A stretch of DNA of 64,000 nt from Arthrobotrys musiformis (Eukaryota; Ascomycota; Orbiliomycetes; Orbiliales; Orbiliaceae): NCBI GenBank assembly GCA_036971715.1, contig JAVHJL010000006.1:1054001-1118000 (forward strand), given 5' to 3'. Positions 9,579 to 20,448 of this stretch are shown piece after piece. The notes under the pieces are model-generated. The model searched no databases, was not told the DNA's origin, and was given only the letters and a program-made list of their open reading frames with translations. Both the position numbers and the translations under genes were made by a program. Every line of letters starts with the position of its first letter. Position 1 is the stretch's first letter.

Positions 9579-12375
9579 CCCAGTGGCTTGGAGCCTTCGA
9601 AGGCCTTCTCACAGCCCCGACTAAGTATCGAGTTTTAACTCAGTCATGGTGCTATTATAGTAGCATCATGATATCATGGAATAAAAAGAGCGCGTCTAGA
9701 CCTTGACTTCGATGGTACGGAGGAACGAATATCTCGCAACTCTGGATATACAAGGCGTGGTTGCCTTTCAAAAGCCCTGCGGCAATCACTGGGCAATATT
9801 TCTACACCGGTCGGCCCTCTTTAAAATTTATTCATTTTTCACATCACTATATACTCTTTGTCTGAAAAGTGGCACATACCGATCAACGCGCACTCGGTAT
9901 CTATAACCACCGCAGCCTCGACTAGACGCGGGCCACAAGCATGTTTCTGCCGAATTCTCATATTTATTTCTCTTGCCACGAGGGAATCGTAATTTCTATC
10001 AGCGGTGATCACGCGAAATCACCCCAATCGAAGTCACTTCGACACATTCAGTCTCCACTTTGGGCATTCACGATCTCACGTAACGTACCTATCGACGCCC
10101 ACGAATGCGATTCTTTCGTGGCGCTCTCCATCAATTTTTCTCTCACTGCGCAGCTAGCTACGCCACAAGCAGAGTATTATCTTTGTTGTGCTGAAGGAGG
10201 TGGCGGCCCGCCTGGACCTACTAACTTTCAGCCAAATTCGGAGCCTTTCGACGCTCATGTCCGATTGTTCGTCTACAGCCAATGCACAAAAGCTGGATTG
10301 TCACTTGGGGTCTAAGTTCCGCAACGATCACTGTGCACCAGAAAACACGAGTTCGAGTTTTAACCCGAGATAACGAGGTGGATGGAATTGGCCTCGTACT
10401 GGGTAACCGACGACCAAATGTTTTAACTCGGCCATATACTGCCAACCACACATAGTGTCTGGGGATCCGGGACACTCCGTATTTAATCAACATATATCAA
10501 CTCTATGGAGCCGTTTTGCGGTGTATAACAGGCACCTACTGGTTAACATAGGAAAACCTAAGATTCGCGGTTTCTCCGCCAGTATCGCGATTAGATATAA
10601 CGGGCACGGGATAGCCGGGATATTCTTACATATACATATATACCCGGCCCCCTGTACTTGTGCTATAGCGCTACCAGCACCAGATAGTTATATTTGCTCG
10701 AGGTCACCCCTAAACGCATCATTGACAACTTGGGGATCATTAAAAACACGGGAATTGGAACCCAGAGCTGCAGAAAACTGGAACATTCACGCGATCTCCA
10801 GGCTCTTATATACCACGAAATCCGCAGGGGCAGGAAGTTTATATTTCCTAAACCATACGAAAGGTTATTTGCGATTTACTCATGCCCATATCTCGACTCC
10901 CCAAAAGCGCGGGTTCGGTCCTAGACAGCCCAAAGGAATCTAAACAATACGCTTGGATAACTCTGCGATTATGTACAGAGCCATCCTAGGCGTCCTAAGC
11001 TCCAGTTGAAACATGGGCGCTTAGCCCTTGAAGACGCCTTTAAGAGCCGGTGGCTGCAAACGTTCAATGGCCTCGGACGCTTTCTAGCAAAGAAATGTGT
11101 CCCGGGGTGCCGTTCTTGGTGTATGTTCTGGATATTTGATGCGGAGACTACGCAAGCAGAACAGGCAGGGTATTTAAAATGCGCGAGGTCTCACAGTACT
11201 TTGAATTCACGTCATAACTAAACTCCGAAGGACCCATGGAAAAGCACGGCGCCCCTTGCATAGAAGTCTTGGGATATATATATCCCTGCACTAGGCCCAG
11301 GTCCCTCTGGCCTCGCGGTGCTGCCAGTCCCTCTTATAGTCGGTCCGAGGACGTCATATAGAACATGCACACCACTTGTACCATGCAGGTAGTGGTGGCA
11401 CAATGGACACCACAACGATCACTTGCCCCAAAGGCTGTGGTGTAATAGGCAGATATATAACAGCTAGGATCCAAGTCATTCAGAGTATTGCTAAGGGGAT
11501 TTGCAAAAAGTATCCTAGAATCCCGCAACTTTACCGCTCAATTGGGGGTGACGCTCCTGGTGTAATACGGAGTGAGCTGCGCTGCTGGGAGCGCGCGCGG
11601 GACTGTATGAGGATACGTGCTAGTTTGTACGAATCCTCAGGAATCATATGAGCTCATGAGGCTCAAGGGCAGATAGTAACCGAATACGGAGCTTTGTGTA
11701 ACTATCTTGGTAGCGCGAGCTAGGGGGCCATATGTGCGCGCACTCAAAGATCTATGCATATGCATTCGTATGCCGTCGCGATATCTATCTCCAGAAACAC
11801 CACTACAGATTTTACACGGGGCTCCGGGATTATAAGGCATTTGTTTTGTGTGCAACTACCTGCCAGGAAAACGCCGGTCATCCCCATCGATTTGGTTAAA
11901 AGGCTGCGCTTTGTTTTTTTATGTTCGTTATGATTTAGCACATTTTCTCGGGAGCGTCAAGTATAAATACAAAAAAAAAAGCTCCCTATTGATGTTCGTC
12001 GTGTCACAAAACGCGACAAAAACGAGGGCACGAATTATGACTAAGCTAACATATAGTCAAAGAAACCAAGGGAAAGATCAACCGCGGTAGCATTTGGTTT
12101 GCGAGATATATAAAAAAATTTACCTTTCTTCGAAAGTCGTTTCATTAAAGGCCATAAACAGTGGGGCGCATGATGTATCGATGTAAGCAATATAGAAAGC
12201 GTTAAAGTCAATCAAAATGCACCCCCCTAAACAGGAGCTGTCGAAATCTAGCTCGATTTCTTGAGCAAAATTTTATTTCGTTGGACGTTGAAATTGAATG
12301 GATCTACCATGGTATTGTGATGGTTAGGAAATGATGCTTGCACTACAGTCTTGGATGGAACGAAGAGGCTACATA
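9579..12375. other. Long intergenic stretch, nothing recognised
   Basis: Short frames on both strands, many starting at GTG or TTG, without domains or consistent intron joins. The longest (10455-10943, plus) begins at GTG and has no recognisable content. No repeat structure or RNA gene seen. Confidence 0.45.
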
Positions 12376-13463
12376 CTATGGCGCCCAAACTGTGATAGCC
12401 GGGGTTGTGATAATAGTGAAATCAGCCGTTGTAGTGATGGTTTTAGGGTCGTGTTTAAAGGTAACGATGTGTCCAGTAGTAGTATGGATCACTGTGGGCC
12501 CTCCGAATGCGTAGGTTCTCGTCTCCGGCCAGGTACCGATGGGAAATGGTTTGACACGGGTGTACCACATCGTACCGTACAAGGTGTATACTAAAACCCA
12601 GAGGCCAGCGTAGGCGATACTCAGACCGAAAAAAGTGTAGACTCGGCTTTTCGTATGTTATTTGGGTTAGTTGAGATGTATAAACATGTGTCTGCGCGAG
12701 GGGATGTAGATGGGAGATATGTAACATACATTTCGCCGAGAAAGCCTTCAAGACAACGGCAAAGACACTTGACAGATTTTCCCTTGTGATCAATGAACCA
12801 GTATTTCAACCCTTCTTTATCGCGGGGGGCGAATATCTGTGCCATCTTGACTGCTCTTGGCTTTCTCTCCCAAGGTCTCAACCTCACTCCACGGGGAATG
12901 GGACGACGCATCGCCTCATCGTCATCGATTTTCTCCTCAACATTCTCTTCCTGAGGTTGCTCGTCGTCCTTTCCATCCTGGTTTTCGGGTTCTTCATCCT
13001 TTCCGTCCTGATTTTGAGGATTTTCCCCTTCCTTTCCATCCTCATTTGGAGACTTGTCCTTCTCATCGTTTTTACTAGGCTGCGCATTATCCTTTCTATT
13101 CTGGATCTGGGGTGTTCCGTTATACCAAGCGTCGCGATCCTTTAAGTCTTGTTCGTAATTCTCGTTCCTTTGGAAACGTTCGTCCCAGAACTTTTTGGCG
13201 AGTTGCTTTCGAGAGGGGACGCGAGGGCTGGGATTGACGTTGAATACGGCATCCAAAATGCGCCTCCTCGTGGTCTTCGGTTCCTGCGACCTAAAGATAT
13301 ATGGATCGTAGCCGGAATCTGATGCGATACTCCCAAAATCTGTCGAGCTTTCTTGTTCTCCATCCGACGAGTCCGATGGGTAGAGAATGACAGTTCCTGC
13401 ATTACTGTCCATGTCCGAGCCGATGCTCTCTAGGGAGCGCCTCCAGATCTCTAGAGACTCCAT
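12376..13463 (-). CDS. Hypothetical acidic protein with one C-terminal transmembrane helix
   Basis: Exons 13463-12730 and 12646-12376 with a GTATGT donor and an AAAAG acceptor; 334 residues. Joining them is in phase and produces a clear hydrophobic helix at about residues 247-270, which neither exon shows alone; this supports the model. The N-terminal 80 residues are Ser/Asp-rich. A basic patch follows (RRRILDAVF, then KQLAKKFWDERF). A highly charged region contains repeats of NQDGKDEE type (about 165-210). Before the helix there is a Cys-rich KCLCRCLEG. The roughly 65 residues after the helix are Thr-rich. Start: the ATG at 13463 begins the protein-like stretch; the frame extends upstream but with His/Leu-rich unlikely residues. 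Family unrecognised. Confidence 0.7.
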
Positions 13464-13830
13464 GGTTGAGGTTGAGTGTAAAAGGAGCTTGAGAAGGGAA
13501 TGTTGATAGTAGATGTAGGATGTTGGTAGATGGAAGTGTAGATGGAAGTGTAGATGGTTTGGGTGCCGTATGTGCTTCTTTTGTGAAGCATGGGATGGTA
13601 GCTGAGAGCTGAGATACGGTCTAGTGCGATGGAATATTTTATATCCTAGCAATAGCTCCAATATCAGCTGAATTCTAAGCAGAACAAATATATCGATTAC
13701 GATACGAGATAAGGTCCAGCCCAGACACAGTAGTATCTGGTTTAAGAGAGAAGTCTAGCCTATAGCTAAGCTCTCCCGCGGCAATATAAAAGCTCTACTT
13801 TATATTTTACAAAGCACAGCATAGTATCTT
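13464..13830. other. Intergenic, promoter of the gene at 13463
   Basis: AT-rich spacer between two minus-strand genes. A degenerate 12-bp duplication (TAGATGGAAGTG twice) lies near 13528-13552. No other feature seen. Confidence 0.5.
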
Positions 13831-14133
13831 CTAGACCGCATTCCCCATCTTCTTCTTCTTCGGTTTACTAGAATGCCAACGAATGGTCTCAAATTTCTTC
13901 TTAGCTCTCCGCATCATGACTGCCGTGCTACCGTGCTTTCTAAAGTGTGATTTTGCATCTCCTTCAATTTCAGGCGACGCAAAAACGCCACATATTTCAC
14001 AGGAAAGCCCTGGATAGAATATTTTGATTTTATTGGTGCACTTGGGGTTGCATAGTACGCTTTGGAGGGGCCCATCTATCCTGCCTCCGACTTTATGCCT
14101 GTCGCATATCTTCATTCTGTAATATTGACACAT
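13831..14133 (-). CDS. Small Cys-rich hypothetical protein, possibly zinc-binding
   Basis: Single-exon frame of 100 residues from the ATG at 14133. It starts MCQYYRMKIC and contains further Cys/His positions (CDRHK, CNPKC, CEIC), a spacing suggesting one small zinc-binding module; the C-terminal third is strongly basic (RRAKKK, KPKKKK). Small fungal proteins beginning with M-C and a Cys/His cluster are common and mostly uncharacterised. It lies between two other minus-strand genes. The protein at 54223-54738 begins in a similar way (MCITTYRFVGC) and has comparable Cys pairs; a relation is possible but unproven. Coding status rests on composition and Cys pattern. Confidence 0.6.
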   Translation of the reverse strand: MCQYYRMKICDRHKVGGRIDGPLQSVLCNPKCTNKIKIFYPGLSCEICGVFASPEIEGDAKSHFRKHGSTAVMMRRAKKKFETIRWHSSKPKKKKMGNAV

Positions 14134-14424
14134 GATGGGGGTTTGTTATATAGGTAGCCGTATCAGGTTTCAGAGGTTTATCTAGGAGATCTAAGGTTAT
14201 AACACAAAAGAAAGAGAGTACAACTATTTGAGATGATTGGAACACTTGGGATCGCGAAGTTTGGTATGGGGTTTAAATACAGGTGGTCATGTGAATCATG
14301 TGGATGGAAAACATATTCTGCGGCTAGGGTCTCGTACTAAGACTTAGCATCGGCATAGCCTGATACGCAAACCCAAAACAAAACGTAGGTTGATACAAAT
14401 CGGTATGAAACAGAGCATCTCCTG

Positions 14425-14712
14425 CTAGGCCCTAACGGGATACAATGTGAGGCCTGACCCGACATAAAGAAATTCATTGTCGTCATCCTCCTCGACCTTA
14501 CGCCTAGGCGTTTCTACAAGCACCCAGCCTTGTCCACGTGATGGCCCCGAGGAGATCGGGTGTCTTTCTTCCTTCCCTTTCTGCGCCTTTCCAATGAATC
14601 GCTGAATGGGTCCTTTCTTAGGAGCTTTTTTGGTCTTAGGGGTGGGTCTCCAACTTTGGGGGATGTGGAGTAGACGGGCGAAAACGAGGAGGGATTTCGT
14701 TTTGATCGCCAT
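14425..14712 (-). CDS. Small hypothetical protein
   Basis: Single-exon frame of 95 residues from the ATG at 14712. The N-terminal half is basic (TKKAPKKGP, KAQKGKEER), and a short acidic EEDDDNE precedes the C-terminus. No domain, signal peptide or membrane segment. It is in the same orientation as the two neighbouring downstream genes, 291 bp from the next. It could be real or a chance frame; the even, charged composition favours real. Confidence 0.45.
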   Translation of the reverse strand: MAIKTKSLLVFARLLHIPQSWRPTPKTKKAPKKGPIQRFIGKAQKGKEERHPISSGPSRGQGWVLVETPRRKVEEDDDNEFLYVGSGLTLYPVRA

Positions 14713-16732
14713 GGTGTTGGTGGATTACGAAGCTCGGAAGTATTGATAAGTCTCCCAGTCTGTGTAACTTGAGTCTAAAGACATAACCGGTAACACAGAG
14801 TTAGCATTGCATTATTTGGAATGAATCTTGATCCTATGCCAATGATTCAAGGAGGTGGGAGGGGGGGTAGTTAGTCTCGAGACCTTGGGCAGTCTGGTTT
14901 TTTACTCGCGTGATGGGGGGTTTGTTCAAGCTATCGATATCGATCTTGAGATGTTGTGAAGGACTTCTTCCAATAGTTTCATGTTGCATTATGTCATTTG
15001 CCCTAGATCATCCCGTCCTCCAATAGTGCTGCTCAGCCTTTAATTACACGCCCAATCAACAAATCTAACGTGGATCGGATCGGAGTTGGTGCAACCAACG
15101 ATAGCGGAATATATGCCCGAGACCTTAGAAGGGTTCTATTCCTTGCGAATTCGGCCCGAAAGACGCCCAAGCTTCACCTAATAGATCTTCCGAGGCCGGC
15201 CGACCTTTTCGCAGTTTCAATAGTAGTTGCTGTTTGGCCAGGGTTATAACGTTACGTATTGAGACTATTCGTTTGGATTATCCAGACTCTGAAAGCGTGC
15301 GCGTGTGACGTCGCGGGACTGGCCTCATGTATTCGAGGCTAGGCTTCATGCGCGATGTGAATCGATAGGAAATCCGGGCACAACTATTCTCAAACTTAGA
15401 TAAACCCGTAGCTTCGAAAGGTTCCCGGTGTCCCTAAATTACTATGGTGTAGAATTATATAACTATAAACTACGCAGGTCGGTGCAAGGCAGGCTTTGAA
15501 CAGAGAAGGTGTTACCAGGGCTCTAAATAAGCTTCCTATGACTAAATTTATAAATCGGGTCATATAGGCCTTGGGCAAGACAGCAGTCATGGCCATGTGG
15601 CTCGACGTTTCTGGATCCGTAAAGTCGTCCGGTGACCACTTCTGGTTCTGTGAGTGTTACGTAGGAAAATGCAACAACAACCAACACATAGCCAATCGGA
15701 TGACGCAGCGAGAAAGCCCTACGGTTGCCACATGGGTCAGTTAGCGATATCTTATCGGTTTATTCGCTTCGAGGCGCAATTCGTTCAAAATGATCTCTAT
15801 GGTATTGGTGGATATATCCAGCTCCCAATGAAATTACGGGGCTAAGGTGCGAACCTGTACTGACACTCCTGCCGGCCGGCTCGGAAGCATATGGGGTACA
15901 TACGTACCCCAACCTTGATCTATAGAGATATTTTGACGTATGGCTTCCGCACGGGTATATATGCGCTTGTGTATGCCCAATTGCAATGTTTTAATCCTTA
16001 TCGCCATCTCTCCCATCGCGTCATATCAGGACTGGTATCCGGTCTCGGACTTTGATATAACCTGCGAGGTAAAGTATCTGGGCTAGGACACTAATGAAAC
16101 CTATAGGAACAGCCGGCCCGACTCACGAGGCTGATCACGATCAGATAAAGAAATCGGGAAGCCGAAGATCGGGGGAAACCGCCCAAGGTAACGAAACTTT
16201 TACCCTGTAGAGCGGAGCATGTCCTGCGGCCCCATCAGTATAAGAATGATTCACCCGGCTTATCCTTGTTTCATTTTTTGTTCAATCTTCGTTCTTTTTA
16301 GGTTATGAAAGTATTTACAAATTTATCTACACTCGTTCTTGGTCTTGAGATGCTCTACCCCGGACAGAACCTCCATCCGAAACCAGGCTCGTCTCAATAA
16401 TCGATAAGATCGGATTATAATCTAGGCAACGGACTAGTCTCGTTTCCACAATTGTACAACGGACCCACATTACTCGACATTACCAAAAAGATGTCGGTAA
16501 CTCGTACACAATTCGAACCGAATAACTGGATCTCGTTTTACTTTCGCCACGCGGGAAATGGTGGTATTCGAAATGCTAATCGTTCCGGAACGACCATTCG
16601 GACCGTTTCAACACAGTAACATACCGATCTGGGGCTAGGAGACTTTCGAGGGGAAATCAATACTAACTCGTCTGAAATTATAACAGGCACTTTGATTGGA
16701 ATGGCAATCAAATCCTCTAGCGCCGCGAGGTG
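14713..16732. other. Intergenic, one good intron-like signal near its right end
   Basis: No complete gene. A segment about 16540-16610 looks coding on the plus strand and is followed by an intron-like stretch (GTAACA at about 16617, TACTAAC, then ATAACAG at about 16686) leading toward the exon at 16733. I could not join these in frame. Confidence 0.4.
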
Positions 16733-17077
16733 ATGGAAAGTTCGAGCCAAGGCCACATCTATACAATCTGCGAAGAACACCCCTTCCCCAACAACACACA
16801 GTCCGCTCCGTCTCGCGGCTTTATCGAAGAAATTCCATCGACTCCACCGAGTGCTATTGAAGAGGAGGAAGAGCCTGATGCCGATATGAGCTCGGCCACA
16901 TATGAAGACGACCGTTACGCTCAATATCCGAGGGATGGAGGCGGGTATAACGGCGCCTACGGGGCCCAGGCACCTCCCGCTCGCGCTCCCAGGCCTTCGG
17001 CCAATTATAATTCCTCTTCCAACCCACCCCCCAGATACGAGTTTAGGTTCCCTAAACCGGCTCCCAGGCGCTCTTAA
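16733..17077 (+). CDS. Probable coding exon, Pro- and acid-rich hypothetical protein
   Basis: An open plus-strand frame of 115 codons (ATG at 16733, stop at 17077) with protein-like low complexity: a Glu run after STPPSAIE, an Asp/Tyr/Gly-rich middle and a Pro/Ala/Arg-rich end. A stop just upstream (16718-16720) is part of a possible splice acceptor (CCTCTAG), so this may be the last exon of a longer gene whose upstream exons could not be joined. The antisense 215-codon frame here is less protein-like. Family unknown. Confidence 0.35.
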   Translation: MESSSQGHIYTICEEHPFPNNTQSAPSRGFIEEIPSTPPSAIEEEEEPDADMSSATYEDDRYAQYPRDGGGYNGAYGAQAPPARAPRPSANYNSSSNPPPRYEFRFPKPAPRRS

Positions 17078-19133
17078 AATCCCCATCCGCCTATTCAACT
17101 TTACTACCAACCCAGCAGCCCGGTCGATACAGAGAAGTAGTGCTGCAAGGATGTTCGGTGGCAGCACCGCCACCATGCACGCCATGCACTAACTATGGAC
17201 GCCGCACCCAAGTCATGGGTTCACGCTTCGGATGGAATACCGCCTTGTTGACATAACGCAAGAAACATGCCCTTGCGTTTCTCACTCCCCCTCTTTGTCT
17301 CTTGACTGTAACTCAACCTTGTACACTTCCCTTGATTTAATCTTCATTTATTCCAATTTCTGCAACACGCATATAATAGTTGTTCTGATTATTATTACTT
17401 GCATACGGAAATTTTTACTAATGAAAGACAAGCTTCTGGGTCCGATTGACGATAAGGGATTGTTGCTATGAAGATTTTGTCTGGAAATTGTTTCGGAGAA
17501 TTTCTTTTTCCTCAGCTCCCTGGCCCCTAATTAGGGAAAGAGTACGCCGTTGGACGCTATGCATTCCCTTACTCCGTCGGTGTTAACGTTTTAGATTTTT
17601 CTTTCGAGTATTGTTAAGTCAGTGGTTGAATATTGAAGCAACTAAGTAGCTGTATGATTTTTTTGGGACATTGGACACCTGATTCGAATATGCATATAGG
17701 GTTAATACTATATTTCATCCCTGATTAATATTATGCTTTAGTGGTCGATTAGCTCCAAATAACTCCACAAATGACCTGATATTCAAGTCCAACGCTTTAT
17801 TGCTAGGCTGTTCATTTGCAATTGAACGCACCAAACCCGTCACAAGAGCGGTGACCATAACCAATCTAGATCGGACAGAGATTAGCGAGAATCAAACTTC
17901 GTCCCAACTGTCTATACTTACATCCATTTGGGTGCATGTGAAGTTAGCGTCAAATTTCTCTTCATTTGCGAAAAAAATTTAAATTTTTTTTGGTAGAGCC
18001 TAGAGTTTAAAATTAAAAAATTCGTAACTAGGTATAATCTTAGAATCGGAAGTGCATATTAAACCAAACGCCTCATTGGAACCTTCGATCTTCGGCTTCT
18101 TTTCTTCATGCAAAATCAAAACACAAAACGTCGTCACCAAGTAAAAACCAAAACATTCGAGATGGAAACAATATCCGTAAATTCGTTTGGTGGTGATGAA
18201 ATTACTGGGCAGAAACCTTCGAATTAAAACCAGCCTCTGACGTTCAAACGTGGGCTGTTTTTTTTTTGGATCTTGGAGAAAATCCCGAAAAGTCCCATGC
18301 TAAGCTTGCTAGCGCTGGGCTTGTGTTTCGAAGGTCGATCCTGCTTGAGGCATGTGGTACCGACCAGTCGAAGTCCCCACGAGAAGCATTTAATCCAAAA
18401 TAGGGAATTTATGTTTAATTTGACTGCCGAATATAGTTATGTAGATAAATCAAACAAGTCATTGCGAATTAGGGAAACTGCCCGTTTCAGTTACGACGAC
18501 TTCATGCTGAGGGCCTAGACATGTCAGTGGCAACCCTGGTCGGAATGGTTTCTCGCTAACGGGGTTTAGTTCAGGCGAGCTGATAGCATGCCGATACCCA
18601 GCGGAGGATTGGCTGTAGACTTGCCCATTGCTGGCAAGCTGATGCATCTGCCGCATTTAATTGAAGGACCAAAGAGCAGTTAGAAGCGAGCTAGGCGAGC
18701 TGGGAAAAGGGCGGGAGTGGTGCTTTTTTTTTTTTTTTGCTTTCCTTCGGGTTCTTTTTTTCTTTTAATTCCATTCATTTGGATTTTGCCTTGGCTCGCA
18801 GATTGCGGGTCGAAGTACAAATATACACCTTGCGGGCTATATATATATCTGAGGGCAGGGAATATCAAAGTTTTTGGAGGATAACTTATTCAAGATACCC
18901 AAGGCCAGGGAAAAGTAAAGGGAACCGACAGACCAATACGTATACTTTCGAGCAGGGTCATACTCCAGATTTAGAGACGAGAGGTAGGGATTACCCACTT
19001 TTCTTTACATCGAACGCTAGGAACTAATTTATTCGGCAATTCTTAAGGCAGAACCCCCCCGCCTACTCCAATTTCCTGCCTCTAAAAACATCATCTTCGA
19101 GACACCAAATATAAACACACAACAAACGACAAA
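17078..19133. other. Intergenic, AT-rich; homopolymer run
   Basis: AT-rich stretches around 17960-18030 and a 15-base T run near 18724-18738. The right end is the promoter and leader of the gene starting at 19134. No gene supported. Confidence 0.5.
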
Positions 19134-20448
19134 ATGGATTCTGCCAGCTCCCAAGGTGATTCGGCACCGTCGACGCCCGCCGAGTCTACCGGTTCGTGGT
19201 GGTCAGTAAAGCGGGCTCCAAGCAGCCGCAAAACCGGGTCCCGGAAATCCTGGTATGTGTACTCTTAGGCAATTTTAAAATGCATCCCTCGTGACTTCGA
19301 CCGTCCCCTAACAATAATTAAATAGGATCAAAAACACATTCGGTCTTGGACGTGCCCAGACACCTGCTGAGGGTGCCGAAATGTCGATATCTGCACCCAC
19401 AGGTGTCACAAAGACCGAAACCCCCACTGCATTGGCTTCCATGGGCATAGAAATGCCGGCCGACGGGAATTTGAAAGGATACGACCCTGTGTGCCCCTGG
19501 GATGAACCAAATGGTACGAGGAAAACAAGCGCTCCGGCAGTTGTTCCTTCCCAGGCTCGACCAGTTGCTCCCATAACCGTTCGCTCGAAGTCCGAGTCAA
19601 CAAGCAATACTCTGAAGGTCGTGGATGTATGTCCTTGGGAAACGGAGGCACCACTATCACCTCCACAATCTAGTTCCGAGGCGGAAGCTCCTTGGGAAAA
19701 TCAACAGCCTGTCACAGTTGTGGTTCCATTATCACCTCCAGCTTCCAGGCCGACATCCGAGTTGATAACGGCTCCTCCACACCCTCCACCACTTTCAAGT
19801 TTGCCTTCGCTTCCTCCAACTTCGGCCTTGCCTTCACCTCCTCCGACATGTGCTTTGCCATCTCCACCTCCCTCTGCACCGCCATCAATTCCTCTTCCTC
19901 GACCTCCAAGCATGAGCAGCGACGTTGACGACAATGCATCGGACGGATCCCACTATGACGACGACGATGTGTCTATGAAGTCGCCTGCAATGAGTCCTAT
20001 CCCAACGATCGTAACTCCAACAAGAGCACTTAAAATGACTATTCCATTCCCAGTCAAGCAATATCCTGTCTATGCGGCTGGAATTGCCATGAAACAACAA
20101 AACTCTCTACCAGAGAAACAAACTGTTGTGGTGGTCGAAGAGGAGGTTGTTTACGACGAAGAAGATAGGCTATTGATCCGAGAGGAAGATTGGGGTGAAT
20201 ACAACGAAGAAGACTCCGATTCCGACAGTGAGCCCTACTATACTTACGACGAGGGATATCGACTCATCGACGAAATGTACGACGACGACTTTGCAGAAGA
20301 CGTCGACGAGATCTGTCGCGAACAGGAGCTGAAGAATATGATGACTATGATGGATATTGAGGCGGCATTGAAAAACCTATTCCCTGCAGGGTCTTTCATG
20401 GTTGAACCTCCTCCGAGACTCTCGGAAGTTGCAGTTCCAGCTCACTAA
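19134..20448 (+). CDS. Pro-rich, acidic hypothetical protein with CPWE-like motifs
   Basis: Exons 19134-19252 and 19326-20448 (GTATGT..ATAG, 73-bp intron), 413 residues. The first exon is short and Ser-rich and ends in a basic patch before the splice (KTGSRKSW). Three short Trp motifs recur: VCPWDEP (about residues 95-101), VCPWETE (141-147) and APWENQQ (161-167). A Pro/Ser-rich region (170-235), a hydrophobic-basic middle (about 270-300), a strongly acidic stretch (about 305-365, EEDWGEYNEEDSDSD) and a helical C-terminus follow. There is no signal peptide or membrane segment. Spaced CPWE-type motifs are known to me from the cytoplasmic tails of some fungal receptors, but I cannot assign this protein to such a family. 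It is likely an intracellular, largely disordered adaptor. Confidence 0.75.

Noticed and set aside
10455..10943. 162-codon plus-strand frame
   Set aside because: Begins at GTG, no domain, no intron or leader support.
16538..17185. 215-codon minus-strand frame
   Set aside because: Less protein-like than the plus-strand exon it covers; no splice or promoter support.
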